Shown here: positions 29,440 through 39,085 of the stretch, one piece after another
How the letters are laid out: the number at the start of each line of letters is the position of its first letter
Numbering within the stretch: the first letter of the stretch is position 1
Assembly: GCA_937930695.1 (NCBI GenBank)
Contig: CALHCB010000155.1
Coordinates: 1-55,533 of the forward strand
DNA: 55,533 bases
Direction of reading: 5' to 3'
Origin: an uncultured Acidimicrobiales bacterium
GTDB lineage: Bacteria; Actinomycetota; Acidimicrobiia; Acidimicrobiales; SZUA-35
The notes under the pieces: generated by a model
The model's database searches: none
The model's input: the letters and a program-made list of their open reading frames with translations, nothing else
Told to the model about the DNA's origin: nothing
Made by a program: the position numbers and the translations under genes

Positions 29440-29820
29440 ATTGACGACTCCATCCGGGCCCTCGCCGAGGGCAAGAACTTTGCTGCTCTCACGACACTCA
29501 TGCCTGACGGGCAGCCACAGACTCACATCATGTGGGTTGGTTGCGATGACGATCACATTCTCATCAATACCGAGATTCATCGCCGCAAGTTCAAGAACGT
29601 CGAAGCCGACCCGCGAGTCACCGTTGCGATTTGGGACGCCGAGAATCCTTACTCCTTCGGTGAAGTCCGCGGTCGAGTCGTCGAGACAGTGGGAGGCGAT
29701 GCCGCCCGGGCCAACATCGATGAGTTGGCCAACAAATACACGGGCGCCGACTACAGCCCCGAGGTGCAGTCCGAGCGAGTCATTCTTCGGATTCTCCCGG
29801 ACCGCCAAATCGCTCGTTGA
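29437..29820 (+). CDS. PPOX-class F420/FMN-dependent split-barrel enzyme
   Basis: This 127-residue protein of the pyridoxamine-phosphate-oxidase-like fold, of the small actinobacterial F420-dependent class, has FAALTTLMPDGQPQTHIMWV at the N-terminus, then INTEIHRRKFKNVEADPRV and VRGRVVETVGGDAARANIDE. Such enzymes reduce diverse substrates with F420H2 or bind FMN; which applies here cannot be told. The ATG at 29437 ends the second copy of the tandem repeat. The gene is convergent with alkC. Confidence 0.82.
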   Translation: MIDDSIRALAEGKNFAALTTLMPDGQPQTHIMWVGCDDDHILINTEIHRRKFKNVEADPRVTVAIWDAENPYSFGEVRGRVVETVGGDAARANIDELANKYTGADYSPEVQSERVILRILPDRQIAR

Positions 29821-29867
29821 GGCTGAGGCTCGAGCTCGGGCCACCAATTGGTCAGTCAGCTTGCTGG

Positions 29868-30986
29868 TCAACTCAGTTCGAACATCCCACCTCGGTGGTC
29901 GACGCCGTTCAGCACGACCTCGACGGTGTGTTCGCCCGGGTAGTGAGTTCGGGTCGAGTGCTGGGCCAACGAGATCGTTTTCTTGACCGTCGCTGATTCG
30001 CCAGGTTCGAGGACGATCTCAGCCCCTTTGAATACCTTCGGACTGGTGGTTCCGGAGGCCTTCACGAAGTGAACCTTCAGGTCAACCAGCGCACCTGTGG
30101 TCTGAGAAGACGGATTGTGGAGTTCGACTTCGATGCGAACGCTCTCGCCGATGGCAGGGGCGCCAGGGTTGATCATCACCCGGGTAACCGTGGCCGGTGA
30201 ATCAGCCCCAAACCCCAGCACGGCGAGCGCATCCGCATCACCCCTCTTGATGAGCGTTCGTAGCCCGTGTCGAACCATTCGCTTGCGGTTGATCGGGTCG
30301 TCGCACTCCTCGTTCCACCACCGCTGCGCAAGGTTTGTGACTACCGAAGGATTGTCTTTCGCGATGTCGTTGAGGTTGTTGGCGACAGATCTGCGGACGT
30401 ACTCCTCTGCGTCGTTCTTGAGTTTCTCGAGGAGGCGGATGACTGGCGTCGGATCCTCCTGGAAGGCCTTGAGCTGCGGTGCCCACGGCAACCGGGGCCG
30501 AGTTCCTTCTGACACGAGTCTGCGCACGTGAACGTTCGGGTCGTCCGTCCAGGCGTGGAGTCTGGTGAGCGTTTCGTCCTGGTGATGAATGAGGAACGTT
30601 CGGATGCTGAACTCTGCGGAGAATCGTTTGGTCAGCTCGTATTGAGCTCGCATCGATTCTTCGAAGTGGTCGAGTCCGACGTCGGCGACGAAGTAGACGT
30701 GAGGGAAGTAAAAGAAGCCGTCGAAACCAGTGAGTCCGTCTTCGGTGATCTCGGGGCCGAGGCTTGCGGTGACAAGATCGAGGGCCTGGCCTCGATCTGC
30801 AGGAAGGGTGTCGGCCATCGCTGCTGCGATGTGTTTGGCTCGAGCCGTGAGTTCGAGCTCGCCGTAGCCCTCGAGAGCGAGGGCGAGAAAGCGCTTCTGA
30901 TCGAAGGCTGGATCGACTTCGTAGAGGAATCGGGCGATTCGTTCTGGAATATCAGGCCCGAAATTGTTCTTGAGAGGTTCTGCCAT
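29868..30986 (-). CDS. alkC: AlkC-type DNA alkylation repair protein with C-terminal Ig-like domain
   Basis: This 372-residue protein has an N-terminal HEAT-like helical domain (about 1-250) typical of AlkC/AlkD DNA glycosylases: LKNNFGPDIPERIARFLYEV, TRLHAWTDDPNVHVRRLVSE, EYVRRSVANNLNDIAKDNP. It is followed by a beta-rich domain (about 265-372) with IGESVRIEVELHN and LEPGESATVKKTISL, as in AlkC forms carrying an Ig-like domain. These enzymes excise N3-alkylated adenine without flipping the base. It lies 15 bases downstream of the aminotransferase gene on the same strand. Confidence 0.85.
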   Translation of the reverse strand: MAEPLKNNFGPDIPERIARFLYEVDPAFDQKRFLALALEGYGELELTARAKHIAAAMADTLPADRGQALDLVTASLGPEITEDGLTGFDGFFYFPHVYFVADVGLDHFEESMRAQYELTKRFSAEFSIRTFLIHHQDETLTRLHAWTDDPNVHVRRLVSEGTRPRLPWAPQLKAFQEDPTPVIRLLEKLKNDAEEYVRRSVANNLNDIAKDNPSVVTNLAQRWWNEECDDPINRKRMVRHGLRTLIKRGDADALAVLGFGADSPATVTRVMINPGAPAIGESVRIEVELHNPSSQTTGALVDLKVHFVKASGTTSPKVFKGAEIVLEPGESATVKKTISLAQHSTRTHYPGEHTVEVVLNGVDHRGGMFELS

Positions 30987-31001
30987 CGTGTGCGTCGCTT
31001 C

Positions 31002-32249
31002 CTAGAGAGTCTGGTCGAGGGCATTGATGAGCTGGTCGATCTCTTCTTTGGAGGTGTAGTGGACGAAGCTCAGGCGAAGGACGCCCGGTGCACTCGGTAC
31101 GCCCATGGCCTCGATGAGGCGGCCGGCGTAGAAGTTGCCAGCGCCTGCCATGACCTTGTGGGTCGCCAGTTCGGTCGCGATGTCGAGAGGCGATCGGGAG
31201 GGAACGAGGGCGACCGTCGGGACCCTTGTCGCAGGATCGTTCGGGCCGAGAAGGCGGACGTCGACTCGTTGATCGAGGAAGTCGAGAAGGGGAGCAAGCA
31301 GCTCTTGTTCCTGAGCTCGAAACAGTTGGTGGACCCGATCGCATCGCACGGCTGGGTTGGAGTGCGGATCGAAGTGGTGATCGTGCACTGCATCGATGTA
31401 GTCGACGACTCCGTTCATCGCTGCAACTTGGGCGTGGTCAGGCCCGGCAGGAATGAGGCGCTTGGTGATCTCTCCGTCGTTGAACCAGTGGCTCTGATTG
31501 GCGATTGATTGGCAAACCGCTCGGCGAACTGTCATGACACCTTGGTGTGGTCCCCACGTTTTGTAGGCCGAGAACAAATAGATGTCAGCCCCGAGAGCCG
31601 ACACGTCGGGAAGCCCGTGAGGTGCTGCGGAGACACCGTCCACCACGGAAATGACGTCGGCCTCGAAGAGTCGCTTGCAAATCTCGGCGACCGGGTTCTC
31701 ATGACCAACCACATTCGAACAGTGGGGGAATGCAGCGAGCTTGGTGCGCTCGCTGATGAGTTCGTCGAGATCGGCGAGATCGAGTGTCCCGGTGATCGGA
31801 TCCACGGCCCACTGGCGCACCGTGATGCCGCCGTCTACGAGGCGACGCCAAACTCCGCTGTTGGCCTCGTGGTCTTGGTTGGTCACGATGATCTCGTCAC
31901 CCTCTGACCAACCTTCTCGGAACGCATGGGCGAGCACGTAGGTGTTCTGAGAGGTCGAGGGGCCGAGGTGAACCTCATCCGTCGCCACGTTGAGAGCCCC
32001 AGCCAGACGTTCATGGGCGGAGTCCATGAGCTGGCCACCCAGGATCGCTGCGGGATACGGGGCGTAGGGCTGCACCTTGGTTTCGGTATAGAACTGCGTC
32101 AGACGATCGACGGTCTGACGACTGGCGTACGAGCCGCCGGCATTCTCGAAGAAAGCCCAGCCGTCCAGCGTCGGCTGGTCGAAAGCGGGGAATTGCGTCC
32201 GGATGAAATCGAGGTCGAACGGCGGAAGATCGGGGGCTGACACGGTCAC
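31002..32249 (-). CDS. Class V aminotransferase (cysteine-desulfurase-like, no catalytic Cys)
   Basis: This 415-residue fold-I PLP enzyme related to SufS-type cysteine desulfurases has FFENAGGSYASRQTVDRL near the start, the His/Asp cofactor region DVISVVDGVSAAPHGLPD, and the PLP lysine in YLFSAYKTWGPHQGVM. The place where SufS carries its persulfide Cys reads VMAGAGNFYAGRLIEAM, so desulfurase activity by the usual route is unlikely. It matches the desulfurase-like subfamily of unknown substrate. It sits between alkC and the DUF3179 gene on the same strand. Confidence 0.82.
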   Translation of the reverse strand: MTVSAPDLPPFDLDFIRTQFPAFDQPTLDGWAFFENAGGSYASRQTVDRLTQFYTETKVQPYAPYPAAILGGQLMDSAHERLAGALNVATDEVHLGPSTSQNTYVLAHAFREGWSEGDEIIVTNQDHEANSGVWRRLVDGGITVRQWAVDPITGTLDLADLDELISERTKLAAFPHCSNVVGHENPVAEICKRLFEADVISVVDGVSAAPHGLPDVSALGADIYLFSAYKTWGPHQGVMTVRRAVCQSIANQSHWFNDGEITKRLIPAGPDHAQVAAMNGVVDYIDAVHDHHFDPHSNPAVRCDRVHQLFRAQEQELLAPLLDFLDQRVDVRLLGPNDPATRVPTVALVPSRSPLDIATELATHKVMAGAGNFYAGRLIEAMGVPSAPGVLRLSFVHYTSKEEIDQLINALDQTL

Positions 32250-32289
32250 GCCCAGATCTTCTCACGCTGCCGGTCGAGCGGCCTGTTGT

Positions 32290-33765
32290 TCAGCCCGTCC
32301 AGAGCTGGGTCTCGGGTTGAAACTGGGACCAGGCAAACCAGAACGCTTGGTGCCCGCCGACGTCGTTCCCCTCGGCATCGACGGCTCGAACGCCGCCTCC
32401 GTCGAGTTGAAGAACGATGCCATCGACCTCAACGGTTCCTCCGGACTGCAGGACGTTCAGGGCGGCAGAGACTTGAAAGGCGATCGGGTCGCCGCTGGCG
32501 CCCGTGACGCCAATGACGTCCTCTTGGACCGGCAGTCGGTCATCGACGTTGCCGATCGGAAAGATCGGTCCATTCGCATCGCGGGTGTTTCGCAGATCAG
32601 AGTCGGGCCGCCCGAGGGCGACGCTCTGAGCGAGGATCGTCGTGTCTGGATGTTCCTGCTTCCACTGCCCCCAGGTGGTGGTCACAACACCTGCTTGAGG
32701 GAGAACGATGCCTTGCTCAGCGAGTGGTCCGGAGACGGCAGTGCCGAGAAAGGTGTCGAAGATCGAGAAGGTGTTGACATCAAACATGACCTTGTTCGAT
32801 CGGATAAGCAGTCCCGAAGTTCGAAGTACGGGGCGTTCGACGCCGTCCGGAACTTCATCGGTGAAGTAGACCTGGGCGGACCCACAGAGTGTGCAGTACG
32901 GCATGCCGATGTCGCGCCCACCGAGCGTGTCGTTGACCATCTCGCGCACTTCCATCGTGGAGCGGGGGTAGGCCCGAGCCTCCCCATTGATCTCCACGCC
33001 AAAAACCACCGAGTCGTCGGCCAACCAGTCCCCGCCATCGACATTGGTCACGAGCGGATTGTCAACTGCCGGAATGCAGTTGCAGAGTTCATCCGTCTGG
33101 TCGAACGGACGGTCGTCGATTCCGACGCCACCCCAAGAGAGGAAACGCCAGTCAATGTCGGCCTCCTCAACGAAGAACGGATCCCAAGCCGACACGACTT
33201 GCTCGTAGACGTTCGCCTTGTAGGTCAGATAGTCGGGGGGAGCGGGGATGTCCCATGCCATGAGATGGCTGGTGACGTGATCCCACGGCTGCAACGAGAT
33301 CGGGTCGATGTCGAGCAGCGTTGCCGACGCGTTCAGAAGTTCTTGAGACAGCACAGGGTTGGTCGCAACACGCAGCAAATCGCTCAGCCACCACGCGACT
33401 CTCGGATCCCCTGACTCCGCGAGTTCTGCAATGGCGAGAAGGGAATCATCGCCGAACTGACCGTCGACGAAGCTCTGGCCCAGCAGACGTTCGATCGCCT
33501 CGGCCGTTGCGGGTTCGAGCGGCCCGTCGGGCACGCTCGGTGGTTCCCCGAAGTCGATGGTTTGGGTCGCCCCGCTTAGGTCGACATCCTCGTCAGTCGC
33601 TGCGTCCGCTGCATCACCGACGCCATCAGAAGTCACGGCTTCGGCGTTGTCGGCTTCCAGTTCAGTTGTCGCGGGCTCATCCTGGGCCTGGGGTTCCCCA
33701 TCAGAGGAGCAAGCCGAAGCAAGCAAGGCAGTCGCCAGGCCAATGGGGAGAAGACGTCTTCGCAT
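32290..33765 (-). CDS. DUF3179 lipoprotein
   Basis: This 491-residue protein starts at ATG 33765, chosen because MRRRLLPIGLATALLASAC is a proper lipoprotein signal; the frame is open 32 codons further upstream but without signal character. After an acidic linker (to about residue 75), a helical stretch (about 80-190) precedes the DUF3179 domain (about 225-470). That domain has the family's CxxC site in GMPYCTLCGSAQVYFTDE and VFGVEINGEARAYPRS. The biochemical role of DUF3179 is unknown. It lies just past the terminator of the purine operon, so it is a separate transcription unit. Confidence 0.85.
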   Translation of the reverse strand: MRRRLLPIGLATALLASACSSDGEPQAQDEPATTELEADNAEAVTSDGVGDAADAATDEDVDLSGATQTIDFGEPPSVPDGPLEPATAEAIERLLGQSFVDGQFGDDSLLAIAELAESGDPRVAWWLSDLLRVATNPVLSQELLNASATLLDIDPISLQPWDHVTSHLMAWDIPAPPDYLTYKANVYEQVVSAWDPFFVEEADIDWRFLSWGGVGIDDRPFDQTDELCNCIPAVDNPLVTNVDGGDWLADDSVVFGVEINGEARAYPRSTMEVREMVNDTLGGRDIGMPYCTLCGSAQVYFTDEVPDGVERPVLRTSGLLIRSNKVMFDVNTFSIFDTFLGTAVSGPLAEQGIVLPQAGVVTTTWGQWKQEHPDTTILAQSVALGRPDSDLRNTRDANGPIFPIGNVDDRLPVQEDVIGVTGASGDPIAFQVSAALNVLQSGGTVEVDGIVLQLDGGGVRAVDAEGNDVGGHQAFWFAWSQFQPETQLWTG

Positions 33766-33819
33766 GACATAGTCAACCGCGAAGGTACGCCCCGCATTCT
33801 CCTGAATTCTGAACAAACG

Positions 33820-33857
33820 AAAAACTGTGCCGGCGTTCGAGGAAGCCCCGAACGCCG
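33820..33857 (-). terminator. Intrinsic terminator of the minus-strand purine operon
   Basis: On the minus strand, ten bases after the stop of the PLP gene, a perfect 9-base stem (CGGCGTTCG at 33831-33839 pairing CGAACGCCG at 33849-33857, 9-base loop) is followed after six bases by TTTTT (33820-33824). It marks the end of the operon that starts at 42143. Confidence 0.85.
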
Positions 33858-33866
33858 CCAAACGAG

Positions 33867-35396
<1,530 letters not shown>

Positions 35397-35486
35397 GGTG
35401 TGGCTCTACAAATCGTGTTGTTGGCGTGCTTGTACTTGGGAGAGATGTGGATGTGTATCGGGCTCATTCGGTGCTGGTTCAGCCGG

Positions 35487-38132
35487 TTAGGTCCACGCGG
35501 AGGAACGTTCGCGGTTCTTCTCGTTGACCAGTGGGAGTTCGTTGCGCCATTCGCCATCGTGAAGTTGCATGGCGGCCGCGACCGCACCCGCTGTGGGCAC
35601 CAGCCCGATCTCGCCCACGCCCTTGATCCCGTACGGAGAGTTTGGCTCAGGTGATTCGACCAGAATGACATCGACCTCAGGCATGTCTTTGGGTCGGATG
35701 ATGTCGAGGCTGCGGAGGTTGTCGTTCAACGGCTTGCCGTCCTCGTCGCACGGGAATCCTTCACTCAGCGCGTACCCGAGGCCCATGTGGACCGCACCCT
35801 CGACCTGGCCTTCGCACAGCAGCGGATTCACGGCCCGACCGACATCGTGGGCAGCCACGACCTTGTCGATGTTGCCGGTCTCTGCATCCATGATGATCAG
35901 CTGGGCGGCATAACCAAAAGTGGAGTGAATGATGGGGTTCTCGAGCCCTTCGGTGAGTGAGTTGGTCCAGTCGACCCGGTACTCGCCCTCGTAGTCGACG
36001 CCGACCTTGCAGCCATCGGCTACTGCCTTTCGGCACGCATCGGCGACTGACCCTGCTCCCATCAATGTGCCGCGGCTGCCCGTTGTCTGCCCGGCTCCAA
36101 GCTCTCGGGTGGAGTCCACGATGACTTCGATCGAATTGGCATCGATTCCAAGCTCTTCCACCGCGACCTGTTGGGCCACGGTGTGGACGCCCTGCCCCAT
36201 CTCGGTCCAGCAATGACGCACCTCGACCTTGCCGTCGGGACGGAAGTGCACGACGGCCTTAGCGATCTCCTTGAAGCCATTCCCGAGTCCTGAGTTCTTG
36301 AGCCCAAGCCCGATTCCGACGGGTCGGCCAGCAGCCATTGCGTCGTCGTACGCGGGCTTGACGGCATCGAGGCACGCCTGAGCGCCGAGGCATCCGTCGT
36401 CCATGACTTGACCTGGACCCCACACGACGCCCGGAGAAATCACGTTTCGATTGCGAATCTCCCAGCCGCTGATGCCGACGGCCGCAGCCAATCGGTCCAT
36501 GACGCCTTCCATGGCGAACTGTGCCTGATTTGCTCCGAAGCCTCGGAATGCTCCACAGACCGAGTTGTTCGTGCGGGCTGCGACTGCCTCGACGTCGATG
36601 TTGGGGACCACGTAGGGGCCCGAGGCATGCCCGGCTGCTCGCTCAAGCACCTTCATGCCAACAGAGGCGTACGGACCGGAGTCACCGAGCATGCGCACCC
36701 GGAGCGCGGTGAGCTCGCCCTGTTCGTTGCAGCCGGCTTCGTAGGTCATCCGAATCGGATGTCGTTTGGTGTGCACGAGGAACGATTCCTCGCGGGAGAA
36801 CGTTGTCTTCACCGGTCGTTGCAACAGCCATGCCGCAAGTGCGGTCTGGCCTTGGTTCGACATGTCCTCTTTGCCGCCGAACGCACCGCCGTTGCTCACG
36901 AGTTCGGTCACGACGGAGTCGGTGGAGATGTCCAGAATGCGGGCGATGTCGTTGCGGTCGTCCCAGATTCCCTGGCCACCGGAATAGACCATCAGCCGCA
37001 CGAAATCGACCGGTTCGCCTGCGGTGTCCCCATTCGTCAGAGGAACGGGCTCCCCTGAGGGGATCGGAAGTGCCAGTGTCGATTCGGGCTCGACGAATGC
37101 GTGATCGATGCGTTGGGTCTGGAACGTCTCGGTGATGACGTGGGCCGAACTTGCCAACCCTTCCTCGATGTCGCCCCTGGTGTAGGTGCTGGTGGACAGG
37201 ATGTTCCCGTCGAGTTCCCAGACTGCGTTCTCACTACTCGCCACGGCTTGCGCCGGGTTGGTCATCGGGGGAAGGACGTCGTAGGTCACCTCGACGAGCT
37301 GTGCGGCCTTTCGTGCCGTTGGCCGATCTTCGGCGACGACAATCGCCATGACATCACCGAGGTAGCTGGTCCGGCCGCCGACGGGAATGAACACGGGCCA
37401 GTCTTTGTGGATCAGGCCCGATCGAAGTTCTCCCGGAACATCAGCTCCCGTGTAGACCGCAACCACGCCTTCGACGGCGAGCGCGGCGGAGGTATCGATC
37501 GCCACGATGTCGGCTCGGGCGTGATCAGCGAGCTTGAAGGCTCCGTGGAGCAGGTCGGTGGGAACCATGTCGTCGATGAACGGTCGGTCACCGAGGCTGA
37601 GTTCGAGGCCTTCGTACTTGATGCCGCGTGATCCAACTCCCTTTGGGGCCAGAGCGACGGGAACTTCGTTGGCGGCAAGCGCCTCGACGGCATCCAGGAT
37701 TTTCGTGTAGCCGGTACACCGGCAGAGGTGGGCGCCGAGAAGCCGGGCCGCGGAGTCCCTCGTGAGCTTGTTGGAACCGTCAGGCTGGGCGTTCTTGTCG
37801 AGCATTGCCTTGGTCCGCATGACGATGCCTGGAGTGCAGAAACCACACTGCAGGGCGCCGTGGGCGGCGAAGGTAGCTGCGAGCCGATCGCGCTCTTCGC
37901 CGTCGACTCCCTCGAGCGTGAGGATCTCCGCGTCCTCTGACTTTTCGAGACTGGTCTGACAGGCAACACGAGCTTTGCCGTTGACCAGGACGGTGCAACA
38001 ACCGCATTGGCCGGTTGGCGAGCAGCCATCTTTTGGTGAGAACACGTGGAGCTCGTCGCGCAACGCCGCGAGCAAATGTTCGTGGCTCTGCGAAACAGTT
38101 GCCGGCTTCCCGTTGAGAATGAAGTCTGTCAT
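35487..38132 (-). CDS. Fused Fe-S/molybdopterin xanthine-dehydrogenase-type hydroxylase
   Basis: This 881-residue protein joins a two-cluster [2Fe-2S] domain (cluster 1 Cys 37, 43, 46, 58; cluster 2 Cys 95, 98, 136, 138 in CRCTGY) directly to a molybdenum-cofactor domain from about residue 165. The latter has VSNGGAFGGKEDMSN, CGAFRGFGANQAQFAMEG and the catalytic Glu of GIKGVGEIGL (E841). The architecture is that of selenium-dependent-type xanthine dehydrogenases and of the fused XdhD; no FAD domain or separate FAD subunit is present. Likely substrates are purines or a related N-heterocycle. Its ATG shares one base with the stop of the preceding carbamoyl hydrolase gene (TGATG). Confidence 0.88.
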   Translation of the reverse strand: MTDFILNGKPATVSQSHEHLLAALRDELHVFSPKDGCSPTGQCGCCTVLVNGKARVACQTSLEKSEDAEILTLEGVDGEERDRLAATFAAHGALQCGFCTPGIVMRTKAMLDKNAQPDGSNKLTRDSAARLLGAHLCRCTGYTKILDAVEALAANEVPVALAPKGVGSRGIKYEGLELSLGDRPFIDDMVPTDLLHGAFKLADHARADIVAIDTSAALAVEGVVAVYTGADVPGELRSGLIHKDWPVFIPVGGRTSYLGDVMAIVVAEDRPTARKAAQLVEVTYDVLPPMTNPAQAVASSENAVWELDGNILSTSTYTRGDIEEGLASSAHVITETFQTQRIDHAFVEPESTLALPIPSGEPVPLTNGDTAGEPVDFVRLMVYSGGQGIWDDRNDIARILDISTDSVVTELVSNGGAFGGKEDMSNQGQTALAAWLLQRPVKTTFSREESFLVHTKRHPIRMTYEAGCNEQGELTALRVRMLGDSGPYASVGMKVLERAAGHASGPYVVPNIDVEAVAARTNNSVCGAFRGFGANQAQFAMEGVMDRLAAAVGISGWEIRNRNVISPGVVWGPGQVMDDGCLGAQACLDAVKPAYDDAMAAGRPVGIGLGLKNSGLGNGFKEIAKAVVHFRPDGKVEVRHCWTEMGQGVHTVAQQVAVEELGIDANSIEVIVDSTRELGAGQTTGSRGTLMGAGSVADACRKAVADGCKVGVDYEGEYRVDWTNSLTEGLENPIIHSTFGYAAQLIIMDAETGNIDKVVAAHDVGRAVNPLLCEGQVEGAVHMGLGYALSEGFPCDEDGKPLNDNLRSLDIIRPKDMPEVDVILVESPEPNSPYGIKGVGEIGLVPTAGAVAAAMQLHDGEWRNELPLVNEKNRERSSAWT

Positions 38133-39085
38133 CAGGAGCTCGCCCCTTGGTTTGTTGCGCCCGGGGGTTCGATGACCCCTTTTTGATTGGTGATGCGTTG
38201 GTAAACCTCGGGGCGCCGATAGCGCTCGAAGTCAAAGAGCGTCTCTTTGTAGTGTCGGCACCAATCGAGATCGCACGTGGCAACGATGAGCTCGTCGCCT
38301 GTGGTGACGGCCTGGGCCACGATCTGGCCTGATGGGGCGATGATCGCGGACTGCGCCAGCGACTCGACACCCTCCTCGGTCCCGCCCTTGGCGACCCCGA
38401 TGACCCAGGTGCCGTTCTGGTATGCGCCTGCCTGCATGCATAGGTGATTGTGAAATCCCTGGAGTGCATTCTGGCCTGGATCGGGGGCGTAGTGAATCGG
38501 AGTGTTGTAGCCGATCAGAATCATCTCGACGCCTTGCAGACCCATCTCGCGATAGGTCTCCGGCCACCGGCGATCGTTGCAGGTCGCCATGCCGACGATG
38601 CCGTCGAAACTGCGCCAGACGGGAAAGCCTTCGTCGGATTCGGCGAAGTAGCGCCGCTCGAGATGCTGGAAGGGCCGCCACGGCTCGTCTGCCTCGTGGC
38701 CGGGGATATGAACCTTCCGGAACTTGCCAACGATCGAACCGTCGCGCTCGACCAGCACGGTGGTGTTGAATCGTTCGCCGTCGTCGGTCAGCTCTGCGTA
38801 CCCCAATGCGAATCCGACGCCGAGCCGCTTGGCTTCATCGAAGAGCGGTTGTGTCTGTGCGCTTGGCATCGACGTCTCGTAGTAGTGGTCGTGGCCAGCG
38901 ATGTCCTCGGTGAACCACCGAGGAAAGAAGGTCGTGAGGGCAAGCTCGGGGAAAACCACGAGATCGCAGTTGGCCTCGGCCCCCTGGCGAAGCAGGTCGA
39001 GCAGTCGTTCGACAACAGCTGGCCGAGACTCGTCTTTGGCGATGGGGCCGAGCTGGGCAGCGCCAACAGTGATGGAGCGGGTCAT
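38132..39085 (-). CDS. N-carbamoyl-D-amino-acid hydrolase (nitrilase family)
   Basis: This 317-residue enzyme closely follows the Agrobacterium N-carbamoyl-D-amino-acid amidohydrolase pattern: VFPELALTTFFPRW, RPFQHLERRYF, CNDRRWPETYREMGL, and MQAGAYQNGTWV. The catalytic triad is Glu47, Lys124 and Cys169. It would hydrolyse a ureido (N-carbamoyl) compound to an amino acid, CO2 and ammonia in the cytoplasm. It overlaps the YgfK-like gene by four bases (ATGA) and the xanthine-dehydrogenase-type gene by one. The context suggests a ureido intermediate of purine-ring breakdown as substrate. Confidence 0.92.
   Translation of the reverse strand: MTRSITVGAAQLGPIAKDESRPAVVERLLDLLRQGAEANCDLVVFPELALTTFFPRWFTEDIAGHDHYYETSMPSAQTQPLFDEAKRLGVGFALGYAELTDDGERFNTTVLVERDGSIVGKFRKVHIPGHEADEPWRPFQHLERRYFAESDEGFPVWRSFDGIVGMATCNDRRWPETYREMGLQGVEMILIGYNTPIHYAPDPGQNALQGFHNHLCMQAGAYQNGTWVIGVAKGGTEEGVESLAQSAIIAPSGQIVAQAVTTGDELIVATCDLDWCRHYKETLFDFERYRRPEVYQRITNQKGVIEPPGATNQGASS

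Noticed and set aside
32203..33414. 403-codon plus-strand frame opposite the DUF3179 gene
   Set aside because: No recognisable motif and charged random-like composition; the minus strand encodes a lipoprotein with a clear signal and the family CxxC site.
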